DNA of 64,000 nt from Hippopus hippopus (taxonomy: Eukaryota; Mollusca; Bivalvia; Cardiida; Cardiidae): positions 36,578,493-36,642,492 of the forward strand of contig OX328108.1 in NCBI GenBank assembly GCA_946811185.2, read 5' to 3'. Shown piece by piece: positions 1-9,921 of this stretch (position 1 is its first letter; each line of letters starts with the position of its first letter). The notes below the pieces were generated by a model. That model made no database searches. It saw nothing but the letters and a program-made list of their open reading frames with translations, and was not told the origin of the DNA. A program made the position numbers and the translations under genes.

Positions 1-2144
1 TTTTTTTTGTTCTTTTTTATCTTACTAGGGCCATTGAAATGGCATTGATAGTTTGAATATGCTCAGATGATCAATGTACAGTGTAGAAACCCCAGAAGAT
101 AATGTCACAAGTGCCTAAAAAAGACTGAAAACTCTTTCAGTAGCAACTGATTTCTATTGCATAAATCAAACAAAGGGAACTAAATTTTATTTTTTTTTTA
201 ATCTCTTTTTACCGTAACAAGAAACCCAGTTACGTTGACTACCGTCTCATACGTGCCAGTTATGCGCCCGCGAAAACATGAAAAATCGACTTACGGCACA
301 TTCCATAGCAGACGACACCTCTTGCTTAAATCAAATATAGGGAATTTTTTTTTGTTCTTTTTTATCTTACTAGGGCCATTGAAATGGCATTGATACTTTG
401 AATATGCTCAGATGATCAATGTACAGTGTAGAAACCCCAGAAAATAAGAAAATAATGTCACAAGTGGCTGAAAAAGACTGAAAACTCTTTCAGTAGCAAC
501 TGATTTCTATTGCATCAATCAAACAAAGGGAACTAAATTTTATTATTATTTTTTTTAATCTCTTTTTACCGTAACAAGAAACCCAGTTACGTTGACTACC
601 GTCTCATACGTGCCAGTTACGCACCCGCGAAAACACGAAAAATCGACTTACGGCACATTCCATAGCAGACGACACCTCTTGCTTAAGTCAAATATAGGGA
701 ATTTTTTTTGTTCTTTTTTATCTTACTAGGGCCATTTTATTGGCATTGATACTTTGAATATGCTCAGATGATCAATGTACAGTGTAGAAACCCCAGAAGA
801 TAATGTCACAAGTGGCTAAAAAAGACTGAAAACTCTTTCAGTAGCAACTGATTTCTATTGCATAAATCAAACAAAGGGAACTAAATTTTTATTATTTTTT
901 TTTTTAATCTCTTTTTATACCGTGACAAGAAACCCAGTTACGTTGACTACTGTCTCATACGTGCCAGTTACGCACCCGCCAAAACACAAAAAATCGACTT
1001 ACGGCACATTCCATAGCAGACGACACCTCTTGCGTAAGTCAAATATAGGGATTTTTGTTTCTTCTTTTTTATCTTACTAGGGCCATTTTATTGGCATTGA
1101 TACTTTGAATATGCTCAGATGATCAATGTACAGTGTAGAAACCCCAGAAAATAAGAAAATAATGTCACAAGTGGCTGAAAAAGACTGAAAACTCTTTCAG
1201 TAGCAACTGATTTCTATTGCATAAATCAAACAAAGGGAACTAAATTTTCATTATTATTTTTTTTTTAATCTCTTTTTACCGTAACAAGAAACCCAGTTAC
1301 GTTGACTACCGTGTCATACGTGCCAGTTATGCACCCGCGAAAACACGAAAAATCGACTTACGGCACATTCCATAGCAGACGACACCTCTTGCTTAAGTCA
1401 AATATAGGGAATTTTTTTTGTTCTTTTTTATCTTACTAGGGCCATTTTATTGGCATTGATACTTTGAATATGCTCAGATGATCAATGTACAGTGTAGAAA
1501 CCCCAGAGGATAATGTCACAAGTGCCTAAAAAAGACTGAAAACTCTTTCAGTAGCAACTGATTTCTATTGCATAAATCAAACAAAGGGAACTAAATTTTA
1601 TTTTTTTTTTAATCTCTTTTTACCGTAACAAGAAACCCAGTTACGTTGACTACCGTCTCATACGTGCCAGTTATGCGCCCGCGAAAACATGAAAAATCGA
1701 CTTACGGCACATTCCATAGCAGACGACACCTCTTGCTTAAATCAAATATAGGGAATTTTTTTTTGTTCTTTTTTATCTTAATAGGGCCATTGAAATGGCA
1801 TTGATAGTTTGAATATGCTCAGATGATCAATGTACAGTGTAGAAACCCCAGAAGATAATGTCACAAGTGCCTAAAAAAGACTGAAAAACTCTTTCAGTAG
1901 CAACTGATTTCTATTGCATAAATCAAACAAAGGGAACTAAATTTTTATTATTTTTTTTTTAATCTCTTTTTATACCGTGACAAGAAATCCAGTTGCGTTG
2001 ACTACCGTCCCATACGTGCCAGTTATGCGCCCGCGAAAACATGAAAAATCGACTTACGGCACATTCCATAGCAGACGACACCTGTTGCCTAAGTCAAATA
2101 TAGGGAAATTTTTTTTTTCGTTTTCTCTTACTAGGGCCATTGAA
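1..2144. repeat. Monomer block B0 (about 6 satellite monomers, first one partial)
   Basis: Tandem run of the ~350-bp monomer. The marker 'gggccatt' recurs with its ccatt at 31, 376, 732, 1083, 1442, 1787 and 2137, giving periods of 345, 356, 351, 359, 345 and 350. Each monomer has two T-tracts, the conserved core around 'ttacgttgac' and 'catacgtgcc', and a short stem-loop before the GCAAC motif. The last monomer, adjoining spacer S1, is the special terminal variant (cagttgcgttgac, gtcccatac, cctgttgcctaag) that precedes every spacer. No gene seen. Confidence 0.97.
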
Positions 2145-2395
2145 TTGGTTACGATGACTATCGCACCCATACGTGACCGTTACGTGCTGTGCATAAAATC
2201 ATAAAATCAACTAGGACAATTTCGGAGGCAACTGATACCTGTTGCACAAATCAAAGAAAGGTAAACCAAATTTGTTTTCTTACCAAGGTCATGAAAAACA
2301 TTGAACCAATTTTGGTGACCGTGTGAGTCATAAGTCAATTTTATGTTTAACCGCTGCGCAAAAACATTGATTCAGAAGCAACGGGTTGCTGTTGC
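1900..2395 (+). repeat. Ladder of four ancestral half-units (~150-171 bp) across block-spacer border
   Basis: An 18-nt motif, best form GCAACTGATACCTGTTGC, starts at 1900, 2071, 2228 and 2378, with spacings of 171, 157 and 150. Each is followed by related sequence: 'aaatcaaa', a run of T, 'ttac', and a 'gtt.cg.tgact' and 'catacgtg.c' core in the first two. The first two copies lie in the monomer and the last two in the spacer, which shows the spacer's first ~300 bp are diverged relatives of the monomer halves. The motif ends form an inverted repeat, GCAAC/GTTGC. Confidence 0.8.
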
Positions 2396-2520
2396 ATAAA
2401 CTTTTTCCAATAAGAAATCTTGTTCTTGTTTGAAGAATTTAGAAATAGGCCAATGAAATACAATAAGATGTAAGAATGACTAATAATAAAAATAGGTAAA
2501 ATAGATAAAATGGCAAAGTT

Positions 2521-2580
2521 AGGGATTCAACCTTTGACCATCAGGACCCAAAAAAGGTCTTGGTGCAGGGGTCAAACCCT
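2521..2580 (+). other. 60-nt invariant nested stem-loop segment (S1 copy)
   Basis: AGGG (2521-2524) can pair with CCCT (2577-2580), TTTGACC (2533-2539) with GGTCAAA (2570-2576), and AGGACC (2543-2548) with GGTCTT (2556-2561, one G-U pair) around a CAAAAAA loop. By eye the 60 nt are unchanged in all 15 spacers, while bases just outside vary between subtypes. No known RNA family recognised. Confidence 0.6.
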
Positions 2581-2639
2581 CTTTGCGATTGAATAGGCTC
2601 AAATGACCCGAAGATTTAACATAGATATACAGAGATTTC

Positions 2640-2650
2640 CCCCCCCCCCT
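2640..2650 (+). repeat. Variable C-tract (approximate position, S1)
   Basis: Homopolymer C between 'agattt' and 'ttccaatc'. Lengths in S1 to S15: 11, 7, 7, 7, 9, 7, 9, 8, 7, 9, 7, 9, 9, 8, 9. Length tracks subtype B (7), C (9), D (8) and E (7, except mosaic S15). Confidence 0.8.
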
Positions 2651-2952
2651 TCCAATCTGCCAATCAAATCTCAGGCCTCTATTAAATTATCCAATCACAG
2701 AAGCTTTTAGAAAATCAAAATGGCGTCCAATCTGCCAATCAAATCTCAGGCCTCTATTAAATTATCCAATCACAGAAGCTTTTAGAAAATCAAAATGGCG
2801 TCCAATCAGCCAATCAAATCTCATCCCTCTCTCCAAATTATCCAATCAGAAAAGCTTTGAGAAATTCAATATTGCGCCCAATCAGCCAATCAAATTGCAG
2901 ACACACCCACAGAATCATCCAATCAGAAAGCTTTGAGCCATTTGAAATGGCG
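2651..2952 (+). promoter_or_regulatory. CCAAT-box array in S1 (four 75-bp subrepeats)
   Basis: Twelve forward CCAAT pentamers at 2652, 2660, 2691, 2727, 2735, 2766, 2802, 2810, 2842, 2878, 2886 and 2919. Within each ~75-bp subrepeat the spacings are 8, then 31-33, then 36 bp. AAAATGGCG at 2717 and 2792 fits the YY1 core (reverse CGCCATTTT), with a near match at 2944. CCAAT is the NF-Y site, and paired boxes ~31-33 bp apart are known from cell-cycle promoters. Promoter activity is inference. Confidence 0.65.
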
Positions 2953-3132
2953 CCCGAAAATATCGATAGAAAACAGTGAACAAGAATCGGCATAAAAGTG
3001 GATTTTAAGTCTTCTTTGAAGGCTGTTATGCAGTCCTTGGCAAACTGCCAGGCATGCACCCTCCACACATGCCAGATTTCACTGAAAATGGGCGAAAATT
3101 TAAGAAAACAGGGTGACAGAAGACTTTGTTTT

Positions 3133-3148
3133 GGTGCCTTCTAGCACC
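3133..3148 (+). other. Small hairpin in spacer 3' part (S1 copy)
   Basis: GGTGC (3133-3137) pairs with GCACC (3144-3148) around a six-base loop, followed by the palindrome CTTGCAAG. It is present in the spacers read. Upstream, TGGCA and TGCCA form another five-base-pair stem near 3040. No T-run follows, so it is not a bacterial-type terminator. Confidence 0.5.
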
Positions 3149-3213
3149 TTGCAAGAGTGACTTCCCCTGATCTCTTGATTCGATTTGCTTTTCTAATTCA
3201 GGCCAACTGCCAT

Positions 3214-3259
3214 ACTGTACATTGATACTTTAAATATGCTAAGATGATCAATGTACAGT
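3214..3259 (+). repeat. 13-bp inverted repeat at the spacer-to-monomer junction (S1/B1)
   Basis: ACTGTACATTGAT (3214-3226) and ATCAATGTACAGT (3247-3259) are perfect reverse complements with a 20-nt loop. Ordinary monomers keep the right arm but only seven bases of the left (CATTGAT). The junction thus makes a longer cruciform-capable site than the rest of the array. S9 and S11 carry one mismatch (cattaat). Confidence 0.8.
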
Positions 3260-6025
3260 GTAGAAACCCCAGAAAATAAGAAAATAATGTCACAAGTGGC
3301 CAAAAAAGACTGAAAACTCTTTCAGTAGCAACTGATTTCTATTGCATAAATCAAACAAAGGGAACTAAATTTTATTATTATTTTTTTTAATCTCTTTTTA
3401 CCGTAACAAGAAACCCAGTTACGTTGACTACTGTCTCATACGTGCCAGTTACGCACCCGCGAAAACACGAAAAATCGACTTACGGCACATTCCATAGCAG
3501 ACGACACCTCTTGCTTAAGTCAAATATAGGGAATTTTTTTTGTTCTTTTTTATCTTACTAGGGCCATTTTATTGGCATTGATACTTTGAATATGCTCAGA
3601 TGATCAATGTACAGTGTAGAAACCCCAGAAAATAATGTCACAAGTGGCTGAAAAAGACTGAAAACTCTTTCAGTAGCAACTGATTTCTATTGCATAAATC
3701 AAACAAAGGGAACTAAATTTTATTATTATTTTTTTTAATCTCTTTTTACCGTAACAAGAAACTCAGTTACGTTGACTACCGTGTCATACGTGCCAGTTAC
3801 GCACCCGCGAAAACACGAAAAATCGACTTACGGCACATTCCATAGCAGACGACACCTCTTGCTTAAGTCAAATATAGGGAATTTTTTTTTGTTCTTTTTT
3901 ATCTTACTAGGGCCATTTTATTGGCATTGATACTTTGAATATGCTCAGATGATCAATGTACAGTGTAGAAACCCCAGAAAATAATGTCACAAGTGCCTAA
4001 AAAAGACTGAAAACTCTTTCAGTAGCAACTGATTTCTATTGCATAAATCAAACAAAGGGAACTAAATTTTTACTTTTTTTGTAATCTCTTTTTACCGTAA
4101 CAAGAAACCCAGTTACGTTGACTACTCTCTCATACGTGCCAGTTACGCACCCGCGAAAACACGAAAAATCGACTTACGGCACATTCCATAGCAGACGACA
4201 CCTCTTGCTTAAGTCAAGTATAGGGATTTTTGTTTCTTCTTTTTTATCTTACTAGGGCCATTTTATTGGCATTGATACTTTGAATATGCTCAGATGATCA
4301 ATGTACAGTGTAGAAACCCCAGAAAATAAGAAAATAATGTCACAAGTGGCTGAAAAAGACTGAAAACTCTTTCAGTAGCAACTGATTTCTATTGCATCAA
4401 TCAAACAAAGGGAACTAAATTTTATTATTATTTTTTTTAATCTCTTTTTACCGTAACAAGAAACCCAGTTACGTTGACTACCGTCTCATACGTGCCAGTT
4501 ACGCACCCGCGAAAACATGAAAAATCGACTTACGGCACATTCCATAGCAGACGACACCTCTTGCTTAAGTCAAATATAGGGAATTTTTTTTGTTCTTTTT
4601 TATCTTACTAGGGCCATTTTATTGGCATTGATACTTTGAATATGCTCAGATGATCAATGTACAGTGTAGAAACCCCAGAAGATAATGTCACAAGTGGCTA
4701 AAAAAGACTGAAAACTCTTTCAGTAGCAACTGATTTCTATTGCATAAATCAAACAAAGGGAACTAAATTTTTATTATTTTTTTTTTTAATCTCTTTTTAT
4801 ACCGTGACAAGAAACCCAGTTACGTTGACTACCGTCTCATACGTGCCAGTTACGCACCCGCCAAAACACGAAAAATCGACTTACGGCACATTCCATAGCA
4901 GACGACACCTCTTGCTTAAATCAAATATAGGGATTTTTGTTTCTTCTTTTTTATCTTACTAGGGCCATTTTATTGGCATTGATACTTTGAATATGCTCAG
5001 ATGATCAATGTACAGTGTAGAAACCCCAGAAAATAAGAAAATAATGTCACAAGTGGCTGAAAAAGACTGAAAACTCTTTCAGTAGCAACTGATTTCTATT
5101 GCATAAATCAAACAAAGGGAACTAAATTTTTATTATTATTTTTTTTTTAATCTCTTTTTACCGTAACAAGAAACCCAGTTACGTTGACTACCGTCTCATA
5201 CGTGCCAGTTACGCACCCGCGAAAACACGAAAAATCGACTTACGGCACATTCCATAGCAGACGACACCTCTTGCTTAAGTCAAATATAGGGAATTTTTTT
5301 TGTTCTTTTTTATCTTACTAGGGCCATTTTATTGGCATTGATACTTTGAATATGCTCAGATGATCAATGTACAGTGTAGAAACCCCAGAAGATAATGTCA
5401 CAAGTGGCTAAAAAAGACTGAAAACTCTTTCAGTAGCAACTGATTTCTATTGCATAAATCAAACAAAGGGAACTAAATTTTATTTTTTTTTTAATCTCTT
5501 TTTACCGTAACAAGAAACCCAGTTACGTTGACTACCGTCTCATACGTGCCAGTTATGCGCCCGCGAAAACATGAAAAATCGACTTACGGCACATTCCATA
5601 GCAGACGACACCTCTTGCTTAAATCAAATATAGGGAATTTTTTTTTGTTCTTTTTTATCTTACTAGGGCCATTGAAATGGCATTGATAGTTTGAATATGC
5701 TCAGATGATCAATGTACAGTGTAGAAACCCCAGAAGATAATGTCACAAGTGCCTAAAAAAGACTGAAAACTCTTTCAGTAGCAACTGATTTCTATTGCAT
5801 AAATCAAACAAAGGGAACTAAATTTTTATTATTTTTTTTTTAATCTCTTTTTATACCGTGACAAGAAATCCAGTTGCGTTGACTACCGTCCCATACGTGC
5901 CAGTTATGCGCCCGCGAAAACATGAAAAATCGACTTACGGCACATTCCATAGCAGACGACACCTGTTGCCTAAGTCAAATATAGGGAAATTTTTGTTTTC
6001 GTTTTCTCTTACTAGGGCCATTGAA
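3220..6025. repeat. Monomer block B1 (8 monomers)
   Basis: 2806 bp of monomers, exactly the length of B5, from which I saw only a handful of base differences (for example aaactcag near 3762, aacatgaaa near 4517). Unit 3 carries the short 'ttttacttttttt' tract and 'ctctctcat'. Unit 4 carries 'catcaatc'. No gene seen. Confidence 0.96.
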
Positions 6026-7096
6026 TTGGTTACGATGACTATCGCACCCATACGTGACCGTTACGTGCTGTGCATAAAATCATAAAATCAACTAGGACAC
6101 TTTCGGAGGCAACTGATACCTGTTGCACAAATCAAAGAAAGGTAAACCAAATTCATTTTCTTACCAAGCTCATGAAAAACATTGAACCAATTTTGGTGAC
6201 CGTGTGAGTCATAAGTCGATTTTATGTTTAACCTCTGCGCAAAAACATTGATTCAGAAGCAACGGGTTGCTGTTGCATAAACTTTTTCCAATAAGAAATC
6301 TTGTTCTTGTTTGAAGAATTTAGAAATAGGCCAATGAAATACAATAAGATATAAGAATGACTAATAATAAAAATAGGTAAAATAGATAAAATGGCAAAGT
6401 TAGGGATTCAACCTTTGACCATCAGGACCCAAAAAAGGTCTTGGTGCAGGGGTCAAACCCTCTTTGCGATTGAATAGGCTCAAATGACCCGAAGATTTAA
6501 CATAGATATACAGAGATTTCCCCCCCTTCCAATCTGCCAATCAAATCTCAGGCCTCTATTAAATTATCCAATCACAGAAGCTTTTAGAAAATCAAAATGG
6601 CGTCAAATCTGCCAATCAAATCTCAGGCCTCTATTAAATTATCCAATCACAGAAGCTTTTAGAAAATCAAAATGGCGTCCAATCAGCCAATCAAATCTCA
6701 TCCCTCTCTCCAAATTATCCAATCAGAAAAGCTTTGAGAAATTCAATATTGCGCCCAATCAGCCAATCAAATTGCAGACACACCCACAGAATCATCCAAT
6801 CAGAAAGCTTTGAGCCATTTGAAATGGCGCCCGAAAATATCGATAGAAAACAGTGAACAAGAATCGGCATAAAAGTGGATTTTAAGTCTTCTTTGAAGGC
6901 TGTTATGCAGTCCTTGGCAAACTGCCAGGCATGCACCCTCCACACATGCCAGATTTCACTGAAAATGGGCGAAAATTTAAGAAAACAGGGTGACAGAAGA
7001 CCTTGTTTTGGTGCCTTCTAGCACCTTGCAAGAGTGACTTCCCCTGATCTCTTGATTCGATTTGCTTTTCTAATTCAGGCCAACTGCCATACTGTA
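6026..7096 (+). repeat. Spacer S2, subtype B
   Basis: 1071-bp spacer. Subtype B markers: 'gacactttcgg', 'ccaagctcatg', 'aacctctgcgc', 'aagatataag', and loss of one CCAAT (gcgtcaaatctg). The C-tract is 7. Private difference: 'aaattcatttt', where S4 and S6 have 'aaattcgtttt'. Confidence 0.95.
6528..6829 (+). promoter_or_regulatory. CCAAT-box array in S2
   Basis: Four subrepeats, 11 CCAAT. The first box of subrepeat 2 is changed to TCAAAT, as in all subtype B spacers. Confidence 0.6.
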
Positions 7097-8850
7097 CATT
7101 GATACTTTAAATATGCTAAGATGATCAATGTACAGTGTAGAAACCCCAGAAAAGAAGAAAATAATGTCACAAGTGGCCAAAAAAGACTGAAAACTCTTTC
7201 AGTAGCAACTGATTTCTATTGCATAAATCAAACAAAGGGAACTAAATTTTATTATTATTTTTTTTAATCTCTTTTTACCGTAACAAGAAACCCAGTTACG
7301 TTGACTACTGTCTCATACGTGCCAGTTACGCACCCGCGAAAACACGAAAAATCGACTTACGGCACATTCCATAGCAGACGACACCTCTTGCTTAAGTCAA
7401 ATATAGGGAATTTTTTTTGTTCTTTTTTATCTTACTAGGGCCATTTTATTGGCATTGATACTTTGAATATGCTCAGATGATCAATGTACAGTGTAGAAAC
7501 CCCAGAAAATAAGAAAATAATGTCACAAGTGGCTGAAAAAGACTGAAAACTCTTTCAGTAGCAACTGATTTCTATTGCATAAATCAAACAAAGGGAACTA
7601 AATTTTATTATTATTTTTTTTAATCTCTTTTTACCGTAACAAGAAACCCAGTTACGTTGACTACCGTCTCATACGTGCCAGTTACGCACCCGCGAAAACA
7701 CGAAAAATCGACTTACGGCACATTCCATAGCAGACGACACCTCTTGCTTAAGTCAAATATAGGGAATTTTTTTTGTTCTTTTTTATCTTACTAGGGCCAT
7801 TTTATTGGCATTGATACTTTGAATATGCTCAGATGATCAATGTACAGTGTAAAAACCCCAGAAGATAATGTCACAAGTGCCTAAAAAAGACTGAAAACTC
7901 TTTCAGTAGCAACTGATTTCTATTGCATAAATCAAACAAAGGGAACTAAATTTTATTTTTTTTTTAATCTCTTTTTACCGTAACAAGAAACCCAGTTACG
8001 TTGACTACCGTCTCATACGTGCCAGTTATGCGCCCGCGAAAACATGAAAAATCGACTTACGGCACATTCCATAGCAGACGACACCTCTTGCTTAAATCAA
8101 ATATAGGGAATTTTTTTTTGTTCTTTTTTATCTTACTAGGGCCATTGAAATGGCATTGATAGTTTGAATATGCTCAAATGATCAATGTACAGTGTAGAAA
8201 CCCCAGAAGATAATGTCACAAGTGCCTAAAAAAGACTGAAAACTCTTTCAGTAGCAACTGATTTCTATTGCATAAATCAAACAAAGGGAACTAAATTTTC
8301 ATTATTATTTTTTTTTTAATCTCTTTTTACCGTAACAAGAAACCCAGTTACGTTGACTACCGTGTCATACGTGCCAGTTATGCACCCGCGAAAACACGAA
8401 AAATCGACTTACGGCACATTCCATAGCAGACGACACCTCTTGCTTAAGTCAAATATAGGGAATTTTTTTTGTTCTTTTTTATCTTACTAGGGCCATTTTA
8501 TTGGCATTGATACTTTGAATATGCTCAGATGATCAATGTACAGTGTAGAAACCCCAGAAGATAATGTCACAAGTGCCTAAAAAAGACTGAAAAACTCTTT
8601 CAGTAGCAACTGATTTCTATTGCATAAATCAAACAAAGGGAACTAAATTTTTATTATTTTTTTTTTAATCTCTTTTTATACCGTGACAAGAAATCCAGTT
8701 GCGTTGACTACCGTCCCATACGTGCCAGTTATGCGCCCGCGAAAACATGAAAAATCGACTTACGGCACATTCCATAGCAGACGACACCTGTTGCCTAAGT
8801 CAAATATAGGGAAATTTTTTTTTTCGTTTTCTCTTACTAGGGCCATTGAA
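7097..8850. repeat. Monomer block B2 (5 monomers)
   Basis: 1754 bp. The first ~760 bp match the start of B4 and B6, including 'gtgtaaaaacccc' near 7846. It then switches to units of the end-of-block kind. B2, B4 and B6 all follow subtype B spacers and hold 5, 10 and 15 monomers. Confidence 0.95.
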
Positions 8851-9921
8851 TTGGTTACGATGACTATCGCACCCATACGTGACCGTTACGTGCTGTGCAT
8901 AAAATCATAAAATCAACTAGGACAATTTCGGAGGCAACTGATACCTGTTGCACAAATCAAAGAAAGGTAAACCAAATTTGTTTTCTTACCAAGGTCATGA
9001 AAAACATTGAACCAATTTTGGTGACCGTGTGAGTCATAAGTCAATTTTATGTTTAACCGCTGCGCAAAAACTTTGATTCAGAAGCAACGGGTTGCTGTTG
9101 CATAAACTTTTTCCAATAAGAAATCTTGTTCTTGTTTGAAGAATTTAGAAATAGGCCAATGAAATACAATAAGATGTAAGAATGACTAATAATAAAAATA
9201 GGTAAAATAGATAAAATGGCAAAGTTAGGGATTCAACCTTTGACCATCAGGACCCAAAAAAGGTCTTGGTGCAGGGGTCAAACCCTCTTTGCGATTGAAT
9301 AGGCTCAAATGACCCGAAGATTTAACATAGATATACAGAGATTTCCCCCCCTTCCAATCTGCCAATCAAATCTCAGGCCTCTATTAAATTATCCAATCAC
9401 AGAAGCTTTTAGAAAATCAAAATGGCGTCCAATCTGCCAATCAAATCTCAGGCCTCTATTAAATTATCCAATCACAGAAGCTTTTAGAAAATCAAAATGG
9501 CGTCCAATCAGCCAATCAAATCTCATCCCTCTCTCCAAATTATCCAATCAGAAAAGCTTTGAGAAATTCAATATTGCGCCCAATCAGCCAATCAAATTGC
9601 AGACACACCCACAGAATCATCCAATCAGAAAGCTTTGAGCCATTTGAAATGGCGCCCGAAAATATCGATAGAAAACAGTGAACAAGAATCGGCATAAAAG
9701 TGGATTTTAAGTCTTCTTTGAAGGCTGTTATGCAGTCCTTGGCAAACTGCCAGGCATGCACCCTCCACACATGCCAGATTTCACTGAAAATGGGCGAAAA
9801 TTTAAGAAAACAGGGTGACAGAAGACTTTGTTTTGGTGCCTTCTAGCACCTTGCAAGAGTGACTTCCCCTGATCTCTTGATTCGATTTGCTTTTCTAATT
9901 CAGGCCAACTGCCATACTGTA
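8851..9921 (+). repeat. Spacer S3, subtype A
   Basis: 1071-bp spacer with subtype A markers ('gacaatttc', 'aagtcaatttt'). The C-tract is 7, against 11 in S1 and 9 in S5. It shares 'aaaactttgattc' with S5, where S1 has 'aaaacattgattc'. Confidence 0.95.
9353..9654 (+). promoter_or_regulatory. CCAAT-box array in S3
   Basis: Four subrepeats with all 12 CCAAT boxes, same spacing as S1. Confidence 0.6.

Larger units (their letters stand above)
2145..3219 (+). repeat. Spacer S1, subtype A
   Basis: Non-monomer segment of 1075 bp between blocks B0 and B1. Its limits are where monomer similarity stops after 'ccattgaa' and resumes at 'cattgatac'. In order it contains diverged half-units, a 60-nt invariant hairpin segment (2521-2580), a C-tract of 11 (the longest of the 15 copies), four 75-bp CCAAT subrepeats, and small hairpins near 3133-3148. 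Subtype A markers: 'gacaatttc', 'aagtcaatttt' and 'accgctgcgc'. S3 and S5 share them. Confidence 0.95.
2145..8850. repeat. A-B spacer dimer 1 (S1-B1-S2-B2)
   Basis: Higher-order repeat of 6706 bp made of an A spacer, 8 monomers, a B spacer and 5 monomers. Confidence 0.85.

Noticed and set aside
2100..2135. Polypyrimidine tract plus 'ttactag' as a 3' splice site
   Set aside because: It fits loosely, but it occurs in every monomer as part of the T-tract and there is no open frame to splice.
1977..2204. 75-codon open frame at the end of each block, GTG start, running into the spacer
   Set aside because: It starts at GTG within repeat sequence, spans a T-tract, and is lost by a one-base T-tract change in S9, S11 and S15. 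No domain is recognisable. It is repeated only because the DNA is repeated.
2515..2590. Minus-strand GGTTGAATCCC resembling a tRNA B box (SINE or tRNA relic)
   Set aside because: One mismatch to GGTTCRANNCC, but I found no convincing A box at the right distance, no cloverleaf and no A-rich tail.
2838..3068. 76-codon minus-strand open frame present in all 15 spacers
   Set aside because: It reads antisense through two CCAAT subrepeats. It has no recognisable domain, no signs of synonymous-biased change (the D change alters a residue), and 15 near-identical DNA copies explain its conservation. It remains a very weak candidate only.
2145..3229. Spacer as an intact DNA transposon or MITE with terminal inverted repeats
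   Set aside because: The 13-bp inverted repeat lies at one end only, both arms within ~46 bp. No matching repeat or target-site duplication is seen at the left border, where similarity to monomer half-units continues.
3230..3300. Hammerhead ribozyme in the monomer
   Set aside because: I looked for the CUGANGA and GAAA core on both strands. 'cagatgatc' and 'cctgatggtc' are only partial and no proper core set was found.
6484..6813. 109-codon (84 in S9 and S11) plus-strand open frame with 25-residue repeats
   Set aside because: The protein repeat is a by-product of the 75-bp CCAAT subrepeat being divisible by three. The frame is open only when the C-tract is 7 long.
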